Positions 1 to 7,743 of a DNA stretch of 16,247 nucleotides are shown here, piece by piece; within the stretch, counting starts at the first letter, position 1; each line of letters begins with the position of its first letter. The stretch is from Nitrospirota bacterium (GTDB lineage Bacteria; Nitrospirota_A; Leptospirillia; Leptospirillales; Leptospirillaceae). The notes beneath the pieces were generated by a model. It did no database searches, had not been told where the DNA came from, and saw only the letters and a list, made by a program, of their open reading frames with translations. The translations under genes were made by a program, and so were the position numbers. The DNA is taken from the NCBI GenBank assembly GCA_021795275.1, contig JAJYPO010000031.1:1-16247 (forward strand), read 5' to 3'.

Positions 1-69
1 GGTCGGGGGGACAAGGATGTCATGGAGGTTTCCAGGATTCTGGAGTCCAAAGGGGAGGTGGGTTCGTGA
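1..69 (+). CDS. trpB: Tryptophan synthase beta chain, C-terminal end (partial)
   Basis: Only the last 22 codons and the TGA stop are in the window. The reading frame starts at base 1 and gives a peptide beginning GRGDKDV, which matches the conserved C-terminal tail of TrpB (the serine/glycine-rich PLP-phosphate area is followed by a GRGDKD motif). TrpB condenses indole with serine and works in a complex with TrpA, whose gene follows at once and overlaps the trpB stop by four bases (GTGA). The shortness of the fragment limits certainty, but motif and position agree. Confidence 0.8.
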   Translation, partial: GRGDKDVMEVSRILESKGEVGS

Positions 70-857
70 CAGGCCGGATGGGTTCCGGGTCGATATGGCG
101 CCGGGGATTCTCTCCCCCACCGCTCATTCCCTATCTCGTCGCGGGCGATCCTGACCTCGAAACAACTGCGGATTATCTGAAGATGGCGGCTAAAAAAGGA
201 GTATTCGCAGTCGAGCTTGGGATCCCTTTTTCAGATCCGACGGCCGACGGTCCGGTGATTCAGGCCGCCTCTCAGAGAGCCCTCAGACATGAGACGGCCC
301 TGGAAAGCATTCTTGGATGGCTTTCGGGGATCTCCCCGGAGAACCTTCCCTCACTTTATCTGATGACCTATTTCAACTTGTTCCATCACATGGGAGTGGA
401 ACGATTTTGCAGGGAGGCTCAGCGTTCTGGCAGAATTGCCGGTGTGGTCATCCCGGATCTTTCCTTCGAGGACGGGGCGATCTATCGGCCGGTTTTCAGG
501 GCCTATGGAATCAATCTCGTGGGATTCGTTTCTCCGACCACCTCACCGGCCAGGGCCCGGAAAATCGTCCGTGAATCCCGTGGATTCGTTTACTATGTCG
601 GACTGATGGGTACGACGGGAAGTGCCCTGACACTGACCGATGAAACGCGCAGGATTGTGCGGGATCTTCGACAGTGGACAAGTCTTCCCGTGTGCGTTGG
701 ATTCGGGATCTCCTCGGGAGCGATCGCCAGTGAGATTCTTGAATTTGCCGATGGTGTCATTGTCGGCAGCAGACTGGTCCAGGACGAGAGAGATCCCGAC
801 AGGTGGAAGAAAACCTTCGAGGAGTTTGTGTCATCAGCAGGGAAGGGTAAAGGATGA
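66..857 (+). CDS. trpA: Tryptophan synthase alpha chain
   Basis: This 263-residue cytoplasmic TIM-barrel protein cleaves indole-3-glycerol phosphate to indole and glyceraldehyde 3-phosphate, passing indole to TrpB. Visible family signatures are IPYLVAGDPD (21-30), VELGIPFSDPTADGP (49-63) with the expected catalytic Glu50 and Asp61, GVVIPDLSFED (126-136), and the phosphate-binding region VGFGIS (211-216) and DGVIVGSRLV (229-238). The canonical SxxGVTG loop reads GLMGTTGS, a mild variation. The GTG start at 66 is chosen because it overlaps the trpB stop (GTGA) and sits about six bases after GGGGAGGTGG; an ATG at 78 is the alternative. Its length is normal for the family. Confidence 0.97.
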   Translation: MTGRMGSGSIWRRGFSPPPLIPYLVAGDPDLETTADYLKMAAKKGVFAVELGIPFSDPTADGPVIQAASQRALRHETALESILGWLSGISPENLPSLYLMTYFNLFHHMGVERFCREAQRSGRIAGVVIPDLSFEDGAIYRPVFRAYGINLVGFVSPTTSPARARKIVRESRGFVYYVGLMGTTGSALTLTDETRRIVRDLRQWTSLPVCVGFGISSGAIASEILEFADGVIVGSRLVQDERDPDRWKKTFEEFVSSAGKGKG

Positions 858-1786
858 AGGAAAAGAAGCGCTCAGGGTGGCTCGAAAAAAGGGACGGGGA
901 AAGCAAGGCGGCAGACTCTCTCCCGCTCGAGTCTGCGGAGAGTGAAAAGAAGGTTCGGATTCCCGAGGGTCTGTGGATCAAATGCAATCATTGCCGCCAG
1001 ATCGTCTACCGCAAAGAGGTCGAGCGGGCCGGTAAGGTGTGTCCCAAGTGCAATTATCACTTTCCCATAACCCTCTCCGAACGGCTTGAACAGCTGGTCG
1101 ATCCCGGGACCTTTGATGAATTTGCAGCCGACGTGGTCTCTTCCGATCCGCTCCATTTCTCGGACAGCCAGCGCTATGTCGAGAGGCTTCGTTCCGCCCA
1201 GAAAAAAACCGGCCTTGAAGATGCCATTCGGGTGGGGGAATGCAAAATCATGAATATGTCGGCAGTCCTCGGGGTTTTTTCCTTCCACTTCATGGGAGGT
1301 TCGATGGGCTCTGTCGTCGGAGAAAAAGTGGTCCGTGCGGCCGACAGAGCTCTGGAAAAAAGGTTTCCGCTTGTTCTGGTGACGGCCTCGGGAGGGGCAA
1401 GAATGCAGGAAGGGATCTTTTCCCTGATGCAGATGGCCAGGACCTCTTCTGCGGTTGGTCGTCTCAAGAAAGCGGGACTTCCCTATCTGACGGTTCTGAC
1501 AGACCCGACCTTCGGGGGTGTGACCGCGAGCTTTGCCATGCTGGGAGACGTCATCATTGCCGAACCGCGGGCCTTGATCGGCTTTGCGGGACCCCGTGTT
1601 ATCGAGCAAACCATCCGTCAGCAACTTCCGGAAGGGTTTCAGCGAGCGGAATTCCTTCTCGAACACGGGTTTGTCGATATGATTGTCGAAAGAAAGAAGC
1701 TCAAGGAGACCTTGGCCCAGATTCTCTGCCATCTGGGGCCTGGGCGCAGGGTGGGCTCCCTTTGCCAGGGGAGTCAGGCGGGGTGA
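854..1786 (+). CDS. accD: Acetyl-CoA carboxylase carboxyltransferase subunit beta
   Basis: This 310-residue protein is the beta half of the carboxyltransferase that moves CO2 from carboxybiotin to acetyl-CoA to make malonyl-CoA. It carries the AccD-specific N-terminal zinc ribbon (Cys44, Cys47, Cys63, Cys66) followed by the crotonase-like carboxyltransferase fold, with GGSMGSVVGEK (148-158), ASGGARMQEG (178-187) for CoA/oxyanion binding, and GFAGPRVIEQT (243-253). The first ~35 residues are charged and poorly conserved, as usual. The ATG at 854 overlaps the trpA stop (ATGA), and the end overlaps the folC start (GTGA). No accA is in the window, so the partner subunit must be encoded elsewhere. 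Confidence 0.97.
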   Translation: MKEKKRSGWLEKRDGESKAADSLPLESAESEKKVRIPEGLWIKCNHCRQIVYRKEVERAGKVCPKCNYHFPITLSERLEQLVDPGTFDEFAADVVSSDPLHFSDSQRYVERLRSAQKKTGLEDAIRVGECKIMNMSAVLGVFSFHFMGGSMGSVVGEKVVRAADRALEKRFPLVLVTASGGARMQEGIFSLMQMARTSSAVGRLKKAGLPYLTVLTDPTFGGVTASFAMLGDVIIAEPRALIGFAGPRVIEQTIRQQLPEGFQRAEFLLEHGFVDMIVERKKLKETLAQILCHLGPGRRVGSLCQGSQAG

Positions 1787-3168
1787 GTTCCTCCTCGGTC
1801 CAGGACATTCTCTCCGGTCTGGGGCGATTCGGCATCAATCCCGGACTCGACCGGATTCGAGCAGTTCTGGGCTTCCTTGGAAATCCAGAAAAGGGCCCGT
1901 TCATATTTCAGATTGTCGGAACGAATGGAAAGGGGTCGACGGCTGCGGCAATCGACGCCATTCTCCGGGAGGCCGGATACCGGACCGGACGTTATACCTC
2001 CCCGCATCTTTCCGATGTGCGGGAAAGAATCATGATTTCCGGAAATCCTGTTCCGAGCCTTCTGTTTGAATCCCTCGTGCGGGACGTCGAGACCCTTTGT
2101 CGACGTCATCAGCTTGTTCTGACCTTTTTCGAGTTTCTGACAGCGGTGGCGTTTCTTGCTTTTTCGCAATCGGAATGTCAGGTTCTGGTTCTGGAAGCGG
2201 GGCTGGGGGGGCGTTGGGATGCAACGACGGCAGCCAGCCCGCATCTGACAGTGCTGACCCAGGTAGAACGGGACCATGAAGAGATCCTCGGGGAGGGAAT
2301 CTCAAAAATCTTTGAAGAAAAAGTCGCCGTCGGTAAAGCAGGAATCCCCTTTGTTGCGACTCTTTCGGACCCCTCCCTGCGTGAGCGATTTCTGGAACGC
2401 CACCGGAAGACGGGATTCATCCCGGTTTTGAACGGCCGGGACTTCGAAGGAGCCTGGACCTCTCCTGACAATATCAACGGAGAGCCGAGGCCCTTTCATT
2501 ATGTCGGAAGATGGGGGGAACGCGACCTGGCCTCTCCCCTGTCGGCGACCTACCAGATCGACAATCTTTCCGGATCGGTGGCGGCGTTGGAATGGAGCCC
2601 CCTCCCTGTTTCTCCCCGCTCAATCAGGGAGGGCCTTCTGGGGCTTCGCAACCCTGGCCGCCTTGAGATGATCAGAACCTCTCCGCGGGTCATCCTCGAT
2701 GGAGCCCACAACCCCTCTGCGGTTCAGGCCCTTTGCCGGGCCCTCCGGGATCGATTCGGAGAGTCGGAAGACTTCGGTTTTTTTCTGGGAATCCATTCGG
2801 TCAAGGACTGGAGGGCCATGATCCGGACCCTTTCTCTCGAGGGAAAGGCCTTTTTCTTTCCGGATACCCCGAGGAATCCAAAGTCCCCCCTTCCAGCCGA
2901 CGGTTCCTGGGTTCCTCCCGGTCAAATGGCACAGATGGTCCGGACTCAGGTGAACCCGGGAAAAGACCCTGTTGAAATCCGGGAAGGAGGTCGGGAGGCT
3001 CTTTTCCAGGAAGCATTGGCCTGGGCGAATGCCACCCCAAATCGCACACTGGTGGTGACAGGCTCGCTTTATCTCGTCGGATCCGTCCGGAGTTTTCTGG
3101 TTCCCACACCGGATCCGCCTCTCTTTTCCCTGAACGAACGAGACCTGCCGGGTACGGATCACTCTTGA
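1783..3168 (+). CDS. folC: Bifunctional folylpolyglutamate synthase / dihydrofolate synthase
   Basis: FolC adds glutamate to dihydropteroate and to folates in the cytoplasm using ATP. The 461-residue product shows the Mur-ligase-like P-loop VGTNGKGST (45-53), TSPHLSDVRERI (72-83), FFEFLTAVAF (115-124), LEAGLGGRWDATTA (137-150), a region corresponding to the lysine-bearing EKAGI motif (here VGKAGI, 183-188), the linker NPGRLE (290-295) and DGAHNP (306-311) of the C-terminal domain. The frame is open far upstream inside accD, but the GTG at 1783 overlaps the accD stop (GTGA) and follows AGGGGAG at 1767-1773 by nine bases, so it is the preferred start. Whether it has one or both activities cannot be read from sequence. 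Confidence 0.95.
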   Translation: MSSSSVQDILSGLGRFGINPGLDRIRAVLGFLGNPEKGPFIFQIVGTNGKGSTAAAIDAILREAGYRTGRYTSPHLSDVRERIMISGNPVPSLLFESLVRDVETLCRRHQLVLTFFEFLTAVAFLAFSQSECQVLVLEAGLGGRWDATTAASPHLTVLTQVERDHEEILGEGISKIFEEKVAVGKAGIPFVATLSDPSLRERFLERHRKTGFIPVLNGRDFEGAWTSPDNINGEPRPFHYVGRWGERDLASPLSATYQIDNLSGSVAALEWSPLPVSPRSIREGLLGLRNPGRLEMIRTSPRVILDGAHNPSAVQALCRALRDRFGESEDFGFFLGIHSVKDWRAMIRTLSLEGKAFFFPDTPRNPKSPLPADGSWVPPGQMAQMVRTQVNPGKDPVEIREGGREALFQEALAWANATPNRTLVVTGSLYLVGSVRSFLVPTPDPPLFSLNERDLPGTDHS

Positions 3169-5456
3169 AAAGTCTGGGATCCGTCCGGTATTTACGGGTG
3201 ATCCTCCTGGCCATCATGGCCGTCCTTGTCGCAGGGGCCGTTTGGGGGAAGGCCGTTTTCGCCGCTTCACCCGCCCCATCCCCTGGGACCACGTCCTCCG
3301 ATAAGGTGGTGATCCTGGCCGACCGGATCCGTCTCAATAAAAAAACCAATCTGCTTCATGCCAATGGCCATGCCTTTATTTCCAGGTCCCCCTGGACCCT
3401 CCAGGCCGACTCCCTCATCCTGAACAAGAAAACAAGCATCGTCTGGGGGGCAGGCCATGTGGTTTTCAAGGGCCCCAGAACGACGATGAAAGGGGAAAGA
3501 ATCCGGGCGAATCTTCTGACAGGCGAGGCCGTTCTATACCATGGCAAGGTCAAGACCAACCAATATTACAGGATGAACAACACCCAGACCCTGTATACCT
3601 ATCACATCCGTGGGGAGGAGATACACCGCAAAGACCCCACACATTATCACGTCGAAAAAGGATCGGTGACGACATGCACCTGCGGAAAGAATGAAAGCCC
3701 AGCCTGGGACATTTCGACGAATTCAGGAGACATGACGCTGGGGGACTCGTTTGCGGGATCTGGGAACACTCTGGACATCAAGGGAATCCCGGCCCTTTAC
3801 ATGCCATATTTTTCTTTTCCTGTGGCCTCCAAGAAAACCGGCTTCCTGTTTCCCTTCCTTCAGGTCAATACCGTCCAGGGATTGGTATTCTATGACTCCT
3901 TTTTCTGGAATATCGACCCCTCCTATGATTTGACCGTTTCCTTCGATGACATGTCCAATTTCGGAATCGGAGAAGGGATCACCTATCGTCAGGCAATGAG
4001 CGATCATCAGAATCTTTCGATCAACATCACCAACCAGGCGATCGACTACCAGGCTCTGGGACTCAGGACGAACATCGCATCGACGACTGACCTTTATTCT
4101 TACAATACAGACAATTTCTCGATCATGGGAAACATCAATTACGTCAATGCCCAGGACTTCTACCAGTTGATGAGTGTCGGTTCAACGATGTCCTTCAATC
4201 CACAGCTTCTTTCGAGTGTTTTCGTGAATGCTTACCAGGACAACAGTGAGGTCAACCTGATTGCAGATTACAACGAGGACATCTTTCCGGGACTCAACAC
4301 CACGGTCTCGAAGCTTCCCCAGGGAAGTGCCAGCGTCTACGACTTCGATCTGGGGTCTTCCGGGTTGTATTTTTCCTCCTTTCTTTCGGGGGCGAATATC
4401 GAAAGCGGACCGCTTCTCTTCCAGCGTGGTCTGATTTATCCCCATGTCTCCGGATCCTATGCCCTGGGGGATGGCGCTGTGGTCCTGACCCCCCATGCAG
4501 GGGTTGTGACAACGGCCTATAGCCAGGGATATCAGACCGCCAGCCCCTATGATCAGGTGGTTCCCAACGCAGGGATCGGAGCTCAGTCAACCATCGAGAG
4601 GGACTTTCAGACGTCGGGAGGGGGGACCCTGACCCATCAGGTCCAGCTTGACGCCGATTTCGACTGGGCCCCCCAGAACAATGAGACACAGATCATCCAG
4701 AGCGGATTTTCGGACAATATTCTCGGGATGAATGCCGTGACACTGGCCCTGACCCAGCGATTGTTCTACTCCGGAACAGGAGGGTCGAAGGAGCTTGTCT
4801 CGTTGAAACTGGCAGACACCTATGATTACCAGTATATTCGTTCATCTCCCCAGGCGATGTTTTTCGGAGGGCAATCCCTCCTGAACCCCTTTCTTCCCAT
4901 CCAGACACCCTATTCCCCGATCTACGGGTCGATCCATATCCTCTCCGGTCAGCCCGTCTCCTTTTTTGCAGAAGGGTTCTACGACTTCACGCAGAACACC
5001 CTCATGACCGAGGATTCAGCCATCTCCTTCAATCAGGCAGCCATTTACCCGGCTCCCGTGATGGTCAATGCCATGCTGGCCCAGACAGTCGCCCATGCCG
5101 GAAACATCCCTCTCATGGGAAACTTCTTTAACCCTTACGAGATTACTGAGACCTACAATCAGCCATTCGGGACGAACTTCATCGTTCCCTATCTCGGAAT
5201 AACCACCCAGATGGGACTCTATCTCGGAGGTGCCTATTATTACGACCTGGGCCACGGGCCAGGCTCGGGGGCCCAGATGGAGTCCTTCAATTTTGGATAC
5301 AATGGCCAGTGCTGGTCGGGGGCCTTCATGTACTATATCGTGAACGAGCCGACCCCGCTTCCTGTCCAGACCGGATTTGGATTTACGGTCAGTCTCAATG
5401 GAGTTGCGGCCCTGGCACCGATCATGAATGTGATAGCCCCTCCAGTCGTCCCGTAA
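3165..5456 (+). CDS. lptD: LPS-assembly protein LptD (organic solvent tolerance protein)
   Basis: LptD is the outer-membrane beta barrel that inserts lipopolysaccharide into the outer leaflet with LptE. The 763-residue protein begins with a signal peptide (positive charges at 2, 8 and 11, hydrophobic 12-27, likely cleavage after Ala33). An OstA/LptA-like periplasmic domain follows (about 48-130, pattern ADRIRLNKKTNLLHANG), then the LptD hallmark around 166-234 including GIPALYMPYFSFPV. The rest is a beta-rich, aromatic barrel. Cysteines are only at 171, 173 and 716. The TTG start at 3165 overlaps the folC stop (TTGA) and has no strong Shine-Dalgarno, suggesting translational coupling; GTG at 3198 is possible but would shorten the positively charged region. 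It implies a Gram-negative envelope. Confidence 0.92.
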   Translation: MKSLGSVRYLRVILLAIMAVLVAGAVWGKAVFAASPAPSPGTTSSDKVVILADRIRLNKKTNLLHANGHAFISRSPWTLQADSLILNKKTSIVWGAGHVVFKGPRTTMKGERIRANLLTGEAVLYHGKVKTNQYYRMNNTQTLYTYHIRGEEIHRKDPTHYHVEKGSVTTCTCGKNESPAWDISTNSGDMTLGDSFAGSGNTLDIKGIPALYMPYFSFPVASKKTGFLFPFLQVNTVQGLVFYDSFFWNIDPSYDLTVSFDDMSNFGIGEGITYRQAMSDHQNLSINITNQAIDYQALGLRTNIASTTDLYSYNTDNFSIMGNINYVNAQDFYQLMSVGSTMSFNPQLLSSVFVNAYQDNSEVNLIADYNEDIFPGLNTTVSKLPQGSASVYDFDLGSSGLYFSSFLSGANIESGPLLFQRGLIYPHVSGSYALGDGAVVLTPHAGVVTTAYSQGYQTASPYDQVVPNAGIGAQSTIERDFQTSGGGTLTHQVQLDADFDWAPQNNETQIIQSGFSDNILGMNAVTLALTQRLFYSGTGGSKELVSLKLADTYDYQYIRSSPQAMFFGGQSLLNPFLPIQTPYSPIYGSIHILSGQPVSFFAEGFYDFTQNTLMTEDSAISFNQAAIYPAPVMVNAMLAQTVAHAGNIPLMGNFFNPYEITETYNQPFGTNFIVPYLGITTQMGLYLGGAYYYDLGHGPGSGAQMESFNFGYNGQCWSGAFMYYIVNEPTPLPVQTGFGFTVSLNGVAALAPIMNVIAPPVVP

Positions 5457-5503
5457 TGAAGGGATTTTTACCAAAAAAAGCCGTTTGTCCCCATCCTTCA
5501 GGG

Positions 5504-5547
5504 GGGATTGCTCCTTCGGTGCGATCCCAAAAGCTCCAGCCGGAGCT
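5504..5547. repeat. Two tandem hairpins downstream of lptD
   Basis: GGGATTGC (5504-5511) pairs with GCGATCCC (5521-5528), eight pairs with one G-T, over a nine-base loop containing TTCG. AGCTCC (5532-5537) pairs perfectly with GGAGCT (5542-5547) over a four-base loop. Read on the minus strand, the second hairpin is followed by TTTT. They may end or stabilise convergent transcripts; neither is a textbook terminator. Confidence 0.4.
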
Positions 5548-5681
5548 GTTCCGACTGCGGTCATGACGACCGGAGAATCGGAACCCCCAAGCCAAATTTC
5601 CCTCCCCCTCGTGTGGAATCGAGTCCATTGTTGATCTCAGTGTGGCCATAACATCTTAAGGGCGGGATAGGCCCGGATGGC

Positions 5682-5728
5682 CTGTGGAACGAACACTTCG
5701 CCCGAACCAACGGCGAAGGAATCCACAG
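5682..5728. repeat. 47-bp nested inverted repeat
   Basis: CTGTGGA (5682-5688) is the exact reverse complement of TCCACAG (5722-5728). Inside it CTTCGCC (5696-5702) is the exact reverse complement of GGCGAAG (5712-5718), with a nine-base loop. The two seven-pair stems are separated by an asymmetric internal loop (seven and three bases). A smaller hairpin, AGGCC/GGCCT at 5669-5683, shares two bases with the outer stem. It lies 71 bp past the stop of the minus-strand deacylase gene. Confidence 0.5.
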
Positions 5729-5798
5729 ATGCGACGAACCGCTGCCGGAATCCCCTTCCTTTAGCTCCGCTGAAAGTGGTTCAAGAGGACGGGGGTTG

Positions 5799-6575
5799 TC
5801 AATGGACCCAGTTCGAGAGAACGGTCCGGAGAGAAAGAAGGTGCATGGCCACACGTTCGTCGAGAAGACGTCCGGGAGGGGTTTCGAAGGTGAGCGTTCG
5901 GCGGGCTCCCAATTTTTTCAGATAGAGGCCCTGTGGAGCTCCCTTCCTGAAATGGCGTGGAAAGGGACGGGAAGTCCGGAGAATCAGCCCGTCCCTGGCA
6001 GCCATCCCTTCAATAACGGGGGCTTCGTTGACGGGATGACCGGCCTTTCGCAGGGCCGAAATGATCAGGGGACCAAAGGCGTCGGCCTCAGAAGGGGCAA
6101 GTTCGTAAAGATAAAATCCGGGAGTGTCGACATCCTCATGAAGGTCGACAAAAAGGTCGATGGGCCGGCGTCGGTAGTCGTTCATCAGAAATCTGATCTC
6201 GGGGGGAGGGGCCGGAGACCCGAAAGCTCGGTTCAGATCCATTCCTTCACGGTTGGATCGATGTCTCAGGTCAAATCCTGTTGGATTGATGAGGGGGACG
6301 ATTTCGACATGACAGCATTTGAACTCCGGCCAGTCGTCCGGGAAGGATTCCAGAAGGGAAAGAATCGCGTGTGGTCCTGCTGGCTCATCTCCGTGGATTC
6401 CGGCCGAAATGAGGATTCGCGGGGCCTGTCGTTCGATCTTTCTCGAAAGGGACAGGATCGGGACCTTTGTGCCCGCCATATCGATCTCCCCAAGGACTCG
6501 AGGCCTGAAGCCTGAGAGGGCCGCCCTTTTTATGACCAGGTCAATAAATTGTCGACTTTCAAAAATTTCCTTCAT
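5799..6575 (-). CDS. M14-family zinc deacylase/carboxypeptidase (succinylglutamate desuccinylase/aspartoacylase-like)
   Basis: This 258-residue protein has the zinc-peptidase pattern of the M14/AstE-AspA group. SAGIHGDEPAG (57-67) supplies His61 and Glu64, and FVDLHEDVD (142-150) supplies the third zinc ligand His146. NPTGFD (97-102) and NREGMDLNRAF (108-118) correspond to the substrate-carboxylate region, and TFETPPG (229-235) carries the likely catalytic Glu231. No signal peptide is visible, so it is probably cytoplasmic. The substrate cannot be told; relatives cleave amino acids or acyl groups from small amides or peptides. The ATG at 6575 overlaps the upstream nadK stop (ATGA) and follows GGGGAGG; a GTG at 6587 would place the Shine-Dalgarno inside the gene, so it is disfavoured. 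Confidence 0.85.
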   Translation of the reverse strand: MKEIFESRQFIDLVIKRAALSGFRPRVLGEIDMAGTKVPILSLSRKIERQAPRILISAGIHGDEPAGPHAILSLLESFPDDWPEFKCCHVEIVPLINPTGFDLRHRSNREGMDLNRAFGSPAPPPEIRFLMNDYRRRPIDLFVDLHEDVDTPGFYLYELAPSEADAFGPLIISALRKAGHPVNEAPVIEGMAARDGLILRTSRPFPRHFRKGAPQGLYLKKLGARRTLTFETPPGRLLDERVAMHLLSLRTVLSNWVH

Positions 6576-7456
6576 GATCCTCCCCACCTCAGTTTGTCGC
6601 GCAGGACCTCAAAATAATTGCGGTCTGGTGAAACCAGAAGGCGAGTCACAAATTTGGAGCGGGTAATTTGCAGAACATCCCCCTTTTGGAGGGGCGCACT
6701 GATTTGCCCGTCAAAGGTCACAACAACGTTGGCTTCTCCCGTCTTGAACAGGGTTTCGAGCTGAACCGATCCCGGAAAGACGATCGGCCGCTGGGTCAGG
6801 GTATGGGGGCAGATCGGTGTCATGACGATTCCATCGGATTCGGGGTGGAGGATGGGGCCCCCGGCCGCCATGGAATAGGCCGTGGATCCAGTCGCTGTGG
6901 AAAAGATCACCCCGTCCCCTTTCATGTCCGTCACAAAATGAGTGTTGGAAAAAATCTCGACTTCGATCATGCGGGCGGTGATTCCCTTGTTGATGACGAC
7001 ATCGTTGAGAACATCCTGGTCGAGGATGATATCGTGGTTGTTCCTGATAACCGTACCTCGGATCATGGCCCTTTGCTCAATGACATAATGGCCTTCTACC
7101 ACAGATTCAAGAACCCGGAAGGTCTCCTCCTTTGGAACCTCGGCCAAAAAACCCAAGGTTCCGAGATTCACTCCGAGGATGGGTGTTCCGGTTGCGGTCA
7201 TGAGGCGCGCGGCCGACAATAGGGTTCCATCTCCTCCGAGAACAATGACAAGGTCCGTTTTGGCGGCAATTTCCTCACGGTCGTAGGTTTTCCAGGCGCC
7301 GTCGCCGAGGGAGAGAATGGCTTCGCGATCCATCATGACCCTGAGATTCCTGTTTTCGAACCAGGGAAGAAGGGCAGAAAGAAGATGACGGACTTCGGCG
7401 GAACGATGCGGCTTTGTAAGGATTCCTATCGAGTGAAGGGAAAGCTTCTGGGGCAT
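6572..7456 (-). CDS. nadK: NAD kinase
   Basis: NAD kinase phosphorylates NAD+ to NADP+ with ATP or polyphosphate in the cytoplasm. The 294-residue protein has the diagnostic GGDGT motif (74-78, catalytic Asp75), the NDVVI segment (151-155) and the glycine-rich DGVIFSTATGSTAYS region (181-195) that lines the NAD site, in the usual order and at the usual length. The ATG at 7456 is chosen because GGAGGAGAGG lies just upstream. The frame stays open to an ATG at 7540, but that start lacks a Shine-Dalgarno and would add 28 residues not expected in the family. The gene overlaps the M14 deacylase gene by four bases, so the two are probably co-transcribed. Confidence 0.96.
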   Translation of the reverse strand: MPQKLSLHSIGILTKPHRSAEVRHLLSALLPWFENRNLRVMMDREAILSLGDGAWKTYDREEIAAKTDLVIVLGGDGTLLSAARLMTATGTPILGVNLGTLGFLAEVPKEETFRVLESVVEGHYVIEQRAMIRGTVIRNNHDIILDQDVLNDVVINKGITARMIEVEIFSNTHFVTDMKGDGVIFSTATGSTAYSMAAGGPILHPESDGIVMTPICPHTLTQRPIVFPGSVQLETLFKTGEANVVVTFDGQISAPLQKGDVLQITRSKFVTRLLVSPDRNYFEVLRDKLRWGGS

Positions 7457-7569
7457 CGATCCTCTCCTCCGGAGACAGCGTTGGACCGCCGTTTCCAAGT
7501 CGAGATGACGGTTAGGGCTGTCCAGACAAAAAGTAACCATGTGGTCATGGATGCAATGCAGGTGAGACG

Positions 7570-7598
7570 ATCATAGAGTGTTGAACGTCTAAAGTCGA
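7570..7598 (-). promoter_or_regulatory. Candidate promoter for nadK-deacylase operon
   Basis: Read on the minus strand, TCGACT (7598-7593) is followed after 17 bases by TATGAT (7575-7570), matching the sigma-70 consensus at four and five of six positions. It would give a leader of roughly 105 nt before the nadK ATG. This is sequence matching only. Confidence 0.35.
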
Positions 7599-7686
7599 GA
7601 TCTCCTTGGGATGAGAAGACTTCATGGGGAGCGAGATTCCCTCGAGCGAGAAGGGGAGGAGTATTGGCGGAGGGAGAAGGGGGGAA

Positions 7687-7699
7687 GTTTTGACAAAAC
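7687..7699. promoter_or_regulatory. Perfect 13-bp palindrome, candidate operator
   Basis: GTTTTG-A-CAAAAC is a perfect inverted repeat with a single central base. It ends 15 bp before the TTGACA box of the candidate bc-operon promoter, a typical place for an activator or repressor dimer. It contains a TTGACA string itself, but no -10 box lies at the right distance. Confidence 0.4.
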
Positions 7700-7714
7700 C
7701 GGAACGGTCAGACC

Positions 7715-7743
7715 TTGACACACATATTTGGATATGATAAAAA
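7715..7743 (+). promoter_or_regulatory. Candidate promoter of the bc-complex operon
   Basis: TTGACA at 7715-7720 is a perfect -35 box. At a 17-base spacing the best -10 is TAAAAA (7738-7743); TATGAT (7733-7738) is a better -10 match but its spacing is only 12. Either would leave a leader of about 140 nt before the ATG at 7892. Confidence 0.4.

Larger units (their letters stand above)
5457..5798. other. Convergent intergenic region with several inverted repeats, no convincing gene
   Basis: This 342-bp stretch lies between the converging lptD (plus) and M14 deacylase (minus) genes. I find no supported gene in it. It contains inverted repeats at 5504-5511/5521-5528, 5532-5537/5542-5547, 5669-5673/5679-5683, and a nested pair 5682-5688/5722-5728 enclosing 5696-5702/5712-5718. 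None is followed by a classical T-run, although a run of seven A at 5473-5479 would be a U-run for minus-strand transcripts. It probably serves to end transcription from both sides. Confidence 0.5.

Noticed and set aside
872..1732. 286-codon open frame antisense to accD
   Set aside because: It is opposite a clear AccD with zinc ribbon and CoA motifs, and its translation shows no family features.
1240..1782. Long open upstream extension of the folC frame across accD
   Set aside because: It lies wholly inside accD in another frame, has no FolC similarity, and a well-placed GTG with Shine-Dalgarno exists at 1783.
5796..6515. 239-codon plus-strand open frame
   Set aside because: It is a shadow of the minus-strand M14 deacylase, which has all zinc and catalytic motifs.
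7457..7540. N-terminal extension of NAD kinase to an ATG at 7540
   Set aside because: It lacks a Shine-Dalgarno and family similarity, while the ATG at 7456 has GGAGGAGAGG upstream.
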